From: Pirellula sp. SH-Sr6A
GTDB lineage: Bacteria; Planctomycetota; Planctomycetia; Pirellulales; Pirellulaceae
Length of the DNA stretch: 64,000 bases
Direction of reading: 5' to 3'
NCBI RefSeq assembly: GCF_001610875.1
Contig: NZ_CP011272.1
Location: 6,429,988-6,493,987 of the forward strand
The first letter of the stretch is position 1. Each line of letters starts with the position of its first letter. This document shows, one piece after another, positions 30,138 through 38,049 of the stretch. The position numbers and the translations under genes were made by a program. The notes under the pieces are model-generated. The model did not search any database. It was not told where the DNA came from and saw only the letters and a list, made by a program, of their open reading frames with translations.

Positions 30138-30936
30138 TATCGAGAGACTCCAGATACTTGAATCGAATGCTGTGCAACGAGGCTCCGTGCTCGACGTCCT
30201 TCAACCCAACAGGCTGGACAAACCGATTGCCCGTGCCGTTTTCGGACATGTAGGCCGGAGTCGCCCCGTACCAAAACACGCGATCCTCTTTGAGTGTGTT
30301 CTTCACGCCTGAAACAACGTAGGCAGACCGACCAACAAACCGACCCGCCTTACCCCAGCACAGGACGGTGAAACTCGTCGACAAACAAGTCAAGCGAATC
30401 ACTCGGTCGTTCCAATCCCCAATGGGATCTTCGTCGCCCCAAAGCTCGTCCACTCGTTTAAGCCGCTTCGCAAAAAGGTTTAGTCTTTGGAAGCCGCCGC
30501 ACCCGTGTGACATTGCGAGCATCATTTCTTTGCGACTGTCAATCGAAGGATCCGGGAACAAACCTATGAAGCAAGCGATCGGCTTGGACTTATCCCAGAT
30601 CTCCCACTTTCGATACTCGTACCGACCGTCAACGCTCTTCTCGATCCCCCGATCCTCATTCCCATCCCATGTGGTCCAGGTCGGATCAGTCGCGTAAGCA
30701 TCGAATTGCTCACTCCTGGTCCCATCGAAAAAAATCGTGTCGCTCTTGGAGAATAGCGGCATGCCCTTTCGCATCCGCTTTCGCATAACATCAATGCGGT
30801 CCATCGATGACGGCATCGCATCGTTAGGCGCGTCGGCATCCACCAACGGAAGATATCCAAAGTCATCTCCGAACTTTGTAACCCAGTCAAAGAAACTGAC
30901 CGGGAGCTTAATTGTACCTGCAGCTCGTTCCAGCAC
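30130..30936 (-). CDS. DUF1643 protein with N-terminal extension
   Basis: A 268-aa protein. Seen: RYEYRKWEIWDKSKPIACFIG, GCGGFQRLNLFAKR, WGDEDPIGDWND, VLCWGKAGRFVG; these are the conserved blocks of DUF1643. About 105 residues precede the domain, which alone is about 150 aa; the extension has no recognised motif. DUF1643 proteins are small enzymes of unknown activity found in phage and mobile DNA. Situated between recT and a RuvC-like gene, so it may belong to DNA processing. Confidence 0.75.
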   Translation of the reverse strand: MLERAAGTIKLPVSFFDWVTKFGDDFGYLPLVDADAPNDAMPSSMDRIDVMRKRMRKGMPLFSKSDTIFFDGTRSEQFDAYATDPTWTTWDGNEDRGIEKSVDGRYEYRKWEIWDKSKPIACFIGLFPDPSIDSRKEMMLAMSHGCGGFQRLNLFAKRLKRVDELWGDEDPIGDWNDRVIRLTCLSTSFTVLCWGKAGRFVGRSAYVVSGVKNTLKEDRVFWYGATPAYMSENGTGNRFVQPVGLKDVEHGASLHSIRFKYLESLDND

Positions 30937-30962
30937 TGTAGCGTCCTTGCGTTTTGTGGTTC

Positions 30963-32009
30963 CTACAGCCTGGCTTTAGCCGACGCGATCGCAGCGAGTA
31001 CTTCATCTCGATCTTCAGCTCGGACATGCTCCAAGTCTCGCTCGATTTCGATGATAGTCAACGGGTCGGTAGCTGCTTTGAGCTCCAAGAGCAAAGCCTG
31101 CTTCGAAATGCCTTCGGGAGCGACGAATTCCGTGTCATGGATCACCTCAGTACTGGTGGACTCCGCGTTCCGTCGTTTCAATTCCTCTTTTAAGTCGTCC
31201 GCCGACCGAACAGTTCGCACGCTGGGGGAGTTGATGACATTGCTGTTACGATCACCGTAGTCGTTGCGATCTTCCTTCTCGATCGCCGCTTGGGCCTCCG
31301 CGGAGATTGGGAGCCATTTGCTTAGCCGCTTGAACGTGGTTTTTTTCCACATCTCAAACTCTTTGTGCGGAAATCTCGGATCCCAAGGGGTGTCGTTACT
31401 CTTCTTGGCTACGAAAGCCTGCCACCCGGGTGAACCATCACGAATCGCGAGGATGTCCGCGCGAGACATCACTTCCGCTCGCTCGGTACCATCTTTGAAC
31501 ACAACCAGTGAGTAAGCCGCAAAGACTTCTCCGGCCTCTTTCGGTGCCTTCGCATCTGTCCTAAGGAAGTGCGGGACGTGTTCTTTGAGCTGCCCCTTAT
31601 TCCAAACGAAGATGTCTCCACGCCGGATCACATCGGCAGCCACGTGCGACACCTTCCCCGATCGCAGAACCAACTCCGCGATCCCTTTGTAATCGAGCTG
31701 ATAAGTGCACGTCCGCCCGTAGGGAATCAAGTGCGCTCGCCTACCGTCCGGCTCGAGGCCGATCGCAGCAAGATCCAGCACGGAGCCGATGAAGCTCTGC
31801 CGTGTGCACAAAGCGAGTTTTGGATTCTTGTTGAGCTGATTGATTACCACGCGCACGAAGAACTCAGGCTTCATGTGCGAAGGCAGAATTTGCAATAATT
31901 TCCTGGAAGTGTCATCCGACTGGAGATCCTCCAATAGGATCATAGCCTCCGACCTTTTCGGACTTGCACCACTGACATGCTCGGTACGTTCTTCAGCTGC
32001 TGCTGTCAT
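30963..32009 (-). CDS. recT: RecT-family single-strand annealing protein
   Basis: A 348-aa protein that anneals complementary single strands during phage recombination. Seen: KLLQILPSHMKPEFFVRVVI, DLAAIGLEPDGRRAHLIPYG, QLDYKGIAELVLRSG, EFEMWKKTTFKRLSKWLP, all conserved blocks of the RecT family. A charged C-terminal extension (about residues 255-348) is longer than usual. It follows the YqaJ exonuclease gene, overlapping it by 4 bases, the standard exonuclease-annealase pair. Confidence 0.93.
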   Translation of the reverse strand: MTAAAEERTEHVSGASPKRSEAMILLEDLQSDDTSRKLLQILPSHMKPEFFVRVVINQLNKNPKLALCTRQSFIGSVLDLAAIGLEPDGRRAHLIPYGRTCTYQLDYKGIAELVLRSGKVSHVAADVIRRGDIFVWNKGQLKEHVPHFLRTDAKAPKEAGEVFAAYSLVVFKDGTERAEVMSRADILAIRDGSPGWQAFVAKKSNDTPWDPRFPHKEFEMWKKTTFKRLSKWLPISAEAQAAIEKEDRNDYGDRNSNVINSPSVRTVRSADDLKEELKRRNAESTSTEVIHDTEFVAPEGISKQALLLELKAATDPLTIIEIERDLEHVRAEDRDEVLAAIASAKARL

Positions 32010-32890
32010 GCTTCCACCTTTACATTCGAAGGCAATTTCGCCAATACGGATAACGATTTACCCAGCTTTACCACCTGCTGGTCATCCAACACCAAATAGG
32101 TACAACCGCTCGAGCTCTTAGCGATTATTTGCTTGTTCTTTTCGAGTTTCTTAGTTGCTTCATTGATCTGCTGTTGCAACCGAACAGCCTCTTTGACGGT
32201 CTGGCTGATTTCGCGCCCGACGTATTTGGCCGAGTACCGATCTGCTTCGGCACGAACCGCTTCATACGCGGTCTTTCCATGCACCATTGGGCGGATGCCC
32301 TTGGCAGCCTTGTCGATCAAATCGGCATAGGTAATCAGCATTTGCTCAATGAGCTCTTCATTGCGTTCAACCCAACGCTGAACGTACGTGCCACGTAGCA
32401 AACTGATGAGCACACCTGCCTTGTATCCAGTGCAAATCAACTGATGTTGAATCTGCAGATAATGTTTCATGGGGATTTGGTCGTCCGCGTAGTCCGCCCA
32501 ATTCCCATGCTGCTCAAACTTGGCTTCAATGACGATCCGTTCACTGGTCGACGTCTTGAACCCAGACGCATCGAGCGTGCAGCAAAGGTGCGGATATTGA
32601 TCCGGAACGACCAAGTTGAATCCGCCAGACTCAACATCCCACTCGGGATTCTTTTGCTTGAAGAGCTGAATGATGGAGGGCTCGAATATCTTGCCTTCGT
32701 TCATCAAGCTAATTTGACTGGCATTGAAAGATTTTCGCTTCCCAGTTGTTAGCCGCTCCCAAACGGTAACGATGTCTTCATCGTCGTAACCAAAGCCGAA
32801 GATTGCTCTTGCATCGGATGACCCGATACGTCGCAACTTTTTGCTAAGCCACTCGGATTCTTGAGCGTTAGTATCAACCATGATCATCAA
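32006..32890 (-). CDS. YqaJ-family phage exonuclease
   Basis: A 294-aa nuclease of the YqaJ/lambda-exonuclease fold, which resects double-strand ends for RecT. Seen: RRIGSSDARAIFG, EGKIFEPSIIQLF, TLDASG and VIEAKFEQ (the D-x-ExK active-site core), then HYLQIQHQLICTG, all characteristic. A C-terminal coiled coil (about residues 225-255) follows. A second in-frame ATG is at 32881. Confidence 0.9.
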   Translation of the reverse strand: MMIMVDTNAQESEWLSKKLRRIGSSDARAIFGFGYDDEDIVTVWERLTTGKRKSFNASQISLMNEGKIFEPSIIQLFKQKNPEWDVESGGFNLVVPDQYPHLCCTLDASGFKTSTSERIVIEAKFEQHGNWADYADDQIPMKHYLQIQHQLICTGYKAGVLISLLRGTYVQRWVERNEELIEQMLITYADLIDKAAKGIRPMVHGKTAYEAVRAEADRYSAKYVGREISQTVKEAVRLQQQINEATKKLEKNKQIIAKSSSGCTYLVLDDQQVVKLGKSLSVLAKLPSNVKVEA

Positions 32891-32899
32891 TTCGATAGA

Positions 32900-33283
32900 C
32901 TAAGAACACAACGGGAAGTCTCGTGCGACCGACGCGTCGATCAACCTTTGGAAAGCCGACCAATCGACCTTTCCTTCTTTGAACGGGATTGTGGATTCAT
33001 CCACTGCCTTGCGAACGGTGAATTTCCGAATCCACCTCCCCCTCGCCACAGTCTCGCTCTCGTCGGAACTGTTGACGTAACAGAGGTACTCGGACACGCT
33101 CGGAAGATCTACCGGTACGTTCCAACTCTTTGCACCCAACTTGATTCCACCGATCGCAGCTAGGCACGCGTTTACGCTAACGCGTATCGGCAGGTCACAC
33201 ACTGGAAGAATGAACGCCTGCTCTTTGACGAATAGCGTTCCGTCTTGAGTCACTATTGATATTCGATGTTTCTTGTCTGCCAT
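32900..33283 (-). CDS. phage hypothetical protein
   Basis: A 127-aa protein (MADKKHRISIVTQ start) with GGGGAGAG before the ATG; mixed alpha/beta, helical C-terminus. Ten bases upstream of the exonuclease gene, so possibly a recombination accessory protein. GGCC motif 37 bases upstream. Confidence 0.65.
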   Translation of the reverse strand: MADKKHRISIVTQDGTLFVKEQAFILPVCDLPIRVSVNACLAAIGGIKLGAKSWNVPVDLPSVSEYLCYVNSSDESETVARGRWIRKFTVRKAVDESTIPFKEGKVDWSAFQRLIDASVARDFPLCS

Positions 33284-33308
33284 ACTCTCCCCGCTGTACT
33301 TGAACCCT

Positions 33309-33953
33309 TCATACAAAGAGGCCGGAATGGGCAGCGGTTTGTGACATAGATTCCAGTTTTTTTAACAACAAAAAGTCAGGACGGTATTTTCTTGATTGTT
33401 TGCTATTGAGAACCCAATCCACTTCGACTCCCTTCTCTTCGCAGTCTGATAGCGTCAAAGACTTCACTTCCAAGCTCTCCACACGATCCCAGTAATCGTC
33501 TTGATCTGAGACCGGAAAGATAAATGTTCGAGCGGGAACGGTGCGCTTCGCAAGAGATCTTTCGTTCCAATGGAACAAAAAGAAGCACGTTGCGCCGAAG
33601 CGGCTTCTGCGGAGCATGTGTTTCAACTGCCGCGCCCGCGGCCCGCGAGTCTCCGCTCGATATTTGTTCCAAGGAAACGATGCGGAAGAGCAAACCTTTG
33701 CGTCAAAGATAACGTGCCTAAAAGTATGCGGTAGGCCTTTGCTTTCGCCTTCGAGGCACCGGTACATGCCTTCGAAGTCCGGAAGAGACTGTATGAGCTG
33801 CGTCTCCATTGCCCCTGGGGTTGTATGCGACGGTCTCACAGTTGCTTGGACCCCATAACGACCGATCACCGCGAATTTGATTTCTTCGTACCAGGCACTT
33901 TGGTCCAGCACGAGTTGCTCAAATTCTTTGCTTGTCAATTTGCTCGGAACCAT
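33309..33953 (-). CDS. PD-(D/E)XK nuclease, Holliday-junction-resolvase-like
   Basis: A 214-aa protein. Seen: a helical N-terminus, HVIFDAKVCSSASFPW with an FDAK core of the PD-(D/E)XK kind, RQLKHMLRRSRFGATCFFLFHW resembling the RecU/HJR helix and strand, and RTFIFPVSD. Known: phage resolvases of this group cut recombination intermediates and branched packaging DNA. The first catalytic acid cannot be assigned with certainty. It lies between DnaB and the RecT-YqaJ pair. Confidence 0.75.
   Translation of the reverse strand: MVPSKLTSKEFEQLVLDQSAWYEEIKFAVIGRYGVQATVRPSHTTPGAMETQLIQSLPDFEGMYRCLEGESKGLPHTFRHVIFDAKVCSSASFPWNKYRAETRGPRARQLKHMLRRSRFGATCFFLFHWNERSLAKRTVPARTFIFPVSDQDDYWDRVESLEVKSLTLSDCEEKGVEVDWVLNSKQSRKYRPDFLLLKKLESMSQTAAHSGLFV
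33320..33345 (-). promoter_or_regulatory. GGCC bipartite motif upstream of 32900-33283
   Basis: Gene strand: GTCACAAA (33345-33338), 14 bases, TTCC-GGCC-TCTTTG (33323-33320), 37 bases before the ATG. Both boxes are near-perfect. Would start the recombination unit. Confidence 0.55.
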
Positions 33954-33956
33954 TAT

Positions 33957-35285
33957 TCACCCCAGTTGGTCGACGTTCGCGTCGGAAAAAGTCTGAAAAT
34001 GCCCTGCCCAGTTCAATGGAACCGCACCGAGCGGTCCATTCCGTTGTTTCGAGATAATGAGCCGGGAGTCAGTGGACTCTCGAGATGCTCGATGCAGTAA
34101 CATCGCCACGTCTGCGTCGTCAACAATTCGCTTTGAATCGGCCCAGCTAGAATTGTCCGGCTCCTCCATGACGCCGCTTCGGCCCTTTGTGATCTCCGAA
34201 TCGACTGACAACTGACACAAAACAAGCACCGCGATATTCATCTCTTTCGCAAGATCCTTGAACGCCTCGGTGAGTTGCTTGGTTCGTTCATGCTTGGGAC
34301 TTCGGTAATCGAACGGACGAACGAGCTGGAGGTTGTCAACGATCAGGAATTCCAAACCTTCGCAAGACTTCCTTAACCGGCATTTCGCCCGGATTGATTG
34401 GTAGGATTCTTTTACGTCGGTCATCCATAAACGCGCGGACGCGGCAACCGTATCGCGAAACTCTCTTACCGCCAGCAACTCTTGGTCTGAAAGCCTGCCA
34501 AGCCATCGCCTGTGATTCATCTTCAAGTATGAAGACATAATGCGTTCTGTCACCTCTGCGTTCTTCATCTCGAGCGAGGAGAACCACGCACATTTCCCCT
34601 GGGCGACGGCGCTCATGCAGAAGTTGGCTGCTAACGCCGTCTTGCCTACTCCGGTTCGCGCTCCAAGCAAATACAACTTACTCGGAGCGAACCCACCTAT
34701 TAACGCATCGAGCGAAGGAAGGCCCGTCGTGAATCCAACACGCGCCGCATCCTCCTCATCGGACCCGCCTATCTTGGATTCCACAACACTGTCAACGATC
34801 TCTTTAAAATGCCTGAACCCGGCGTCCTTGCTATTCCCCACGCCTTCGGTCTTTGCCGTAAACGCGTTGAGAAGTTTTTGAGGGTCTGCTTTTGGATCCG
34901 TCGACGCAGTCAGTAACGACCCAGCAGCATATTCGAGCCGTCTCAACTCCGCGTAGCGCGCTACCTCACGGCAGTAGTACTCATAGTGCGTGACCGTTGG
35001 CTGGCGATTGATGATCTTCGCGAGCGCCGACATGCCGCCGATTTGTTCCAACAACCCTCGCTTTTTGAGCTCAAGAATGAGCATCCTGGCATCGGAGTCG
35101 ACATTACCGACGCGAAGATCGAGGCACACCCCCCAGATATCCGCCAACGTCCTATCGAAGAAGTCTCGGTGCGAAACCAATGCGCTCATTGCTTCAATCA
35201 AGTGAGGCCCAATAAAAGCGATTGAGATCACGCTCTCTTCTGCCTCGACACGTGCTTCGATCGCACCATCCTTGACGCTTGTCAT
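33957..35285 (-). CDS. dnaB: replicative DNA helicase, DnaB family
   Basis: A 442-aa DnaB helicase. Seen: helical N-terminal domain, Walker A GARTGVGKTA (about 209-218), Walker B FLIVDNLQL, and ISKQRNGPLG near the C-terminus (arginine-finger region). The ATG at 35285 overlaps the stop of the ParB fusion gene as TGATG, linking loader or initiator and helicase translation. Expected to unwind element DNA during replication. Confidence 0.93.
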   Translation of the reverse strand: MTSVKDGAIEARVEAEESVISIAFIGPHLIEAMSALVSHRDFFDRTLADIWGVCLDLRVGNVDSDARMLILELKKRGLLEQIGGMSALAKIINRQPTVTHYEYYCREVARYAELRRLEYAAGSLLTASTDPKADPQKLLNAFTAKTEGVGNSKDAGFRHFKEIVDSVVESKIGGSDEEDAARVGFTTGLPSLDALIGGFAPSKLYLLGARTGVGKTALAANFCMSAVAQGKCAWFSSLEMKNAEVTERIMSSYLKMNHRRWLGRLSDQELLAVREFRDTVAASARLWMTDVKESYQSIRAKCRLRKSCEGLEFLIVDNLQLVRPFDYRSPKHERTKQLTEAFKDLAKEMNIAVLVLCQLSVDSEITKGRSGVMEEPDNSSWADSKRIVDDADVAMLLHRASRESTDSRLIISKQRNGPLGAVPLNWAGHFQTFSDANVDQLG

Positions 35286-36667
35286 CAACTCTCCACGGGT
35301 TCGAATGGTTTGAGTTTCTTGAATTGATCCATCAGGTCCTTACGAGGCCGGAGCGGTTGCTCTTCTGCCGGAGGCAAAATGCCTACCAGGGGAATCCCAC
35401 CAGGCCGGGCCGGAGTCTGAACCGATTTGGTTCCAGCCGATTTCTCCCACGTGCGAATGGCAGATTGCCAGTCTTTCATGGAGTTTCCGTTCGCCAGCTT
35501 CCAGCCTTGCGTCTGGTAGTAGTCATAGAACTTTTCAGGGTCGACGCTGTTCTTTCTCTCGTTGCAGTACTGGGTCACTTGTTCGAGGGTTGGTTTTATG
35601 AACACATTCGAACGCTTGGGCTTCCCACCGCTTTCGACCCTCCAAAGATCCGAGATGGTTGCGTAGACAGTAGCCCTCCCGCTCGCATCAAAGCGATCGA
35701 ATAGCTTCTGCGATTCCAATTCAGGATCGTCGCTTGCAACCGGCGAGGCCGATTCCGACGGCGTTCTCGAGTCGATGTCATGGAGGGTGACATCTGACTC
35801 ACCTTCGTTCGGCCTCGCCAAGATTCCCGTGGTTACGGGGCACTTCTCGCGAAGCAGCTTCTCAAACTCCTCGCACCCATCGAGCTTCTCCAAGATCAGC
35901 TCAGCAACGTCGAGGAGATCCACCTTTGCCAACAGGGCCTGGATCTGCACGATCGGCGAAGCAGTCGGAACCGGTTGCGAGCGCTCAACCAACTCACGAG
36001 ATTTCTCAGGCTTCAGTTTGGGAGGCTTCGGATCTGCAACCGCTGCTTTGACAGCAGCAGCCCCCTCTTGAATGATCTTTTTCTGCTCCGTCTTGTCGGG
36101 GATAACGTCTACCAACCTGGAAGCCGTACTCACTTTCAGCTCGCCGGACTCAACCGCGCTGACAACCTCTGCTGCTCCCTCGTTTAGCACTTTCTTTGCG
36201 AAATCGACGGTCTTGCCAGACACACCGACGGATTTGCCTGCCATATCGCGAGCAGTCCCCGTCTGACCCTGTGGAAAATTTTCCATAGGGTCAGCTTTGC
36301 CTCTCAGCATTCGCTTTCTGGCCTCGGACTCGTAGTACTCGCTGAGTTTCGCAGCGACCACGGCCTTTTGCGAAACGGACAAGTTCCTTCGATGATTGTT
36401 TTTCGCGATCACGAAGGTTGCTGGATCTTCTCCAGCCTTGAGCGTTTCGAACTCCGGCTTCACCCCTGCTTCCTTGCAAGCGGTGTATCGGTTTCGGCCA
36501 TCGAGAATTTTCTTCTCGAAGAGGGTGATCTTCTCTTTCTGCCCGTGCTTCTTGATGCTCTCGACAAGTTCCTTGTGCTCCTGCGAAGTGGCAAGCGGCC
36601 AGCAGTTCGCCAGCTCATGGAAGTCGTAGTTTGGGAAACGATTCATCGAAACAGATACGCTCGGCAT
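35285..36667 (-). CDS. ParB-domain / replication-organizer-like fusion
   Basis: A 460-aa protein. Seen: N-terminal ParB domain with LVESIKKHGQKEKI and LDGRNRYTACKEAG, then SVSQKAVVAAKLSEYY, a helical HTH-like unit (about residues 125-200), a long Pro/Lys-rich and helical middle, and a C-terminal module PTLEQVTQYCNERKNS, DPEKFYDYYQTQGW, KDWQSAIRTWEKS, which is the C-terminal signature seen in phage replisome organizers and DnaD-like helicase loaders. Inferred: origin-binding initiator that loads the DnaB made from the overlapping next gene. Fusion of these two modules is unusual. Confidence 0.8.
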   Translation of the reverse strand: MPSVSVSMNRFPNYDFHELANCWPLATSQEHKELVESIKKHGQKEKITLFEKKILDGRNRYTACKEAGVKPEFETLKAGEDPATFVIAKNNHRRNLSVSQKAVVAAKLSEYYESEARKRMLRGKADPMENFPQGQTGTARDMAGKSVGVSGKTVDFAKKVLNEGAAEVVSAVESGELKVSTASRLVDVIPDKTEQKKIIQEGAAAVKAAVADPKPPKLKPEKSRELVERSQPVPTASPIVQIQALLAKVDLLDVAELILEKLDGCEEFEKLLREKCPVTTGILARPNEGESDVTLHDIDSRTPSESASPVASDDPELESQKLFDRFDASGRATVYATISDLWRVESGGKPKRSNVFIKPTLEQVTQYCNERKNSVDPEKFYDYYQTQGWKLANGNSMKDWQSAIRTWEKSAGTKSVQTPARPGGIPLVGILPPAEEQPLRPRKDLMDQFKKLKPFEPVES

Positions 36668-36721
36668 ACGAACAACCACCAGGATCTAGTCGGAAGAAAG
36701 ACACGCCACCAGAGTGGGGCG

Positions 36722-36958
36722 CTACGCTCGGAACAAACCGCCAGCGACAATAGCGACTAAGAAAAAAGCAAACAACAAGACGCCGATGCCAACCAGTACT
36801 AGCTTGTCTTCGGAACCTAGTTCGTACCAACGGTTTGGAAGGTCTTGGCTAGTCCGAGAATCGATGAATGACTCGTTGATACGAGATCGATCCATTTTGC
36901 GAGCAGAGTCAACTGCTTCGTCTTCGGCTGAGCAGGATTGCTCAAAGAGATTCCTCAT
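36722..36958 (-). CDS. small C-terminal membrane protein
   Basis: A 78-aa protein. Seen: soluble charged N-terminal half and one hydrophobic helix at about residues 53-73 (LVLVGIGVLLFAFFLVAIVAGG). GGAG ribosome site at about 7 bases. A tail-anchored or holin-like small membrane protein; function unknown. Lies just upstream of the replication genes. Confidence 0.6.
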   Translation of the reverse strand: MRNLFEQSCSAEDEAVDSARKMDRSRINESFIDSRTSQDLPNRWYELGSEDKLVLVGIGVLLFAFFLVAIVAGGLFRA

Positions 36959-37045
36959 CTGTCACTCCATAGCCACAGCTTTAAGCGGCTGGTCGCTGTT
37001 CCGTTTCCATTTGTTAGGTGCGAGATCAACTCGCTCACCCTAAAA

Positions 37046-37071
37046 GGCCGGAAGCATGTTGCGTTTGTGAC
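37046..37071 (-). promoter_or_regulatory. GGCC bipartite motif upstream of 36722-36958
   Basis: Gene strand: GTCACAAA (37071-37064), 14 bases, TTCC-GGCC-TTTTAG (37049-37046). The annotated gene starts 88 bases away; a 9-codon leader ATG lies 36 bases away, the distance typical of the set. Confidence 0.55.
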
Positions 37072-37158
37072 AGACGAACGAAAAGTTTTTTTGCCGAACC
37101 AGTGCTGGTATCTCGCGCGATCTAGTAGATTCTCTTACCTAACTAAGAAGAAAAACAT

Positions 37159-37353
37159 CTAGCGATAATGTTCCGCCCACGCGGGCAGACCCCCTCTATC
37201 CCCCAATACCGGGATGAGTGGCCCGCGTGATGGTCTAGCGACAACGTCCAAGCCCTTTCGCGCGCAGTTCGCATTATCTTTTTTTACGTCGCGATGCTTG
37301 CCGTCCCCACGACGGACTTTCTGGCCCGTCGATCGGCGAGGAAAGAATCTCAC
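37159..37353 (-). CDS. possible small basic protein, GTG start
   Basis: A 64-aa reading frame rich in Arg and Lys (FPRRSTGQKVRRGDGK). Weak ribosome site. Support comes from the GGCC motif whose core ends 34 bases upstream of the GTG, the usual distance. Could be a small DNA-binding protein or a chance frame. Confidence 0.3.
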   Translation of the reverse strand: MRFFPRRSTGQKVRRGDGKHRDVKKDNANCARKGLDVVARPSRGPLIPVLGDRGGLPAWAEHYR

Positions 37354-37386
37354 CAGACAGCGACAACAGATCGTCTACTAGAGATA

Positions 37387-37412
37387 GGCCGGAAAGAGGC
37401 AATTCTGTTACC
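37387..37412 (-). promoter_or_regulatory. GGCC motif upstream of 37159-37353
   Basis: Gene strand: GGTAACAG (37412-37405, partial match to the box), 14 bases, TTTCC-GGCC-TATC (37390-37387). Confidence 0.4.
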
Positions 37413-37427
37413 AAGATTTCGGAGAAA

Positions 37428-37847
37428 TTAAGCGGACTTTTTTGCCTTGCCGTTTTGAACAATCATCTTGGGAGGCATTTGGTGGTACCGCCCGTTGACA
37501 CAGACAATCGCGTGCGCGTGGAGCGAGCCCTCGGAGTCGTTACGGATTTCAACGATGAAGTCGTCGAACTCAAGAGCGAGGAAGTCGCGATATTGCATGA
37601 CGAGCTTTTGGTTGGTCCGATTTAGGGTCTGCTTCTCCTTCTTGATCACGTTCGGTCCACCCATCTCAGCTCGGACGAGGGACTTGCGGTAGTAGAACAA
37701 GTGCCCACCTCTCCAGCGGAACGGGTACCGACCTGCATATCCGTTTCGAAGGACACTTGCGCGAGTATTCCCGATGATTTCAGCAGCTTGAGACAAAGAT
37801 ACCCAGTCTGAAAAACTGTTTAACCATTCGTCGTCTTGGGAGACCAT
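37428..37847 (-). CDS. HTH-type DNA-binding protein at element end
   Basis: A 139-aa protein. Seen: WVSLSQAAEIIGNTRASVLRN (quoted in part), a MerR/excisionase-type helix-turn-helix near residues 15-34, then a wing-like FRWRGGHLFYYRKSLVRAE; C-terminal half is beta-rich and unknown. AGAGGT ribosome site. As the first gene inside the tRNA end it may be an excisionase or regulator. No integrase gene lies beside it in this window. Confidence 0.6.
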   Translation of the reverse strand: MVSQDDEWLNSFSDWVSLSQAAEIIGNTRASVLRNGYAGRYPFRWRGGHLFYYRKSLVRAEMGGPNVIKKEKQTLNRTNQKLVMQYRDFLALEFDDFIVEIRNDSEGSLHAHAIVCVNGRYHQMPPKMIVQNGKAKKSA

Positions 37848-37917
37848 GTGTTACCTCTTGTTGCCACTCGGAGGTGCAAAAAAAGGACATACGCTTGATT
37901 TTCTAAATTTTCCGATT

Positions 37918-37942
37918 AGGGTGAACGGATCGCGTTTACCCT
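37918..37942. repeat. inverted repeat between element and tRNA
   Basis: AGGGTGAAC - 7 bases - GTTTACCCT, a 9-bp stem with one G-T pair. It lies between the last element gene and the tRNA 3' end. It may be a tRNA transcript terminator (no T run) or an integrase-related repeat. Confidence 0.4.
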
Positions 37943-37975
37943 GTGGAATTCATAGAGTTTCAAGGATGTCTTCAG

Positions 37976-38049
37976 TAGCGATGAGTGGACTCGAACCACC
38001 GACACACGGCTTATGAAGCCGTTGCTCTAACCGACTGAGCTACATCGCC
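37976..38049 (-). tRNA. tRNA-Met (CAT), elongator type
   Basis: Cloverleaf is complete: acceptor GGCGATG pairs with CATCGCT (one G-U), D arm GCTCAGTCGGTTAGAGC, anticodon arm CGGCT-TCATAAG-CCG with CAT anticodon, T arm with GGTTCGAGTCC, discriminator A; CCA is not encoded. The first stem pair begins GGC as in elongator tRNA-Met. Its 3' end faces the phage-type element, so it is the likely attachment site. The left-hand duplicate expected at the far end lies outside the window. Confidence 0.93.

Larger units (their letters stand above)
36959..37427. other. gene-poor stretch with two GGCC motifs
   Basis: Holds two copies of the bipartite motif, a possible leader peptide METEQRPAA (37010-36981, ATG exactly 36 bases from the GGCC core) before the membrane-protein gene, and a possible 64-aa basic reading frame at 37159-37353. 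No terminator is clear. Confidence 0.5.
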
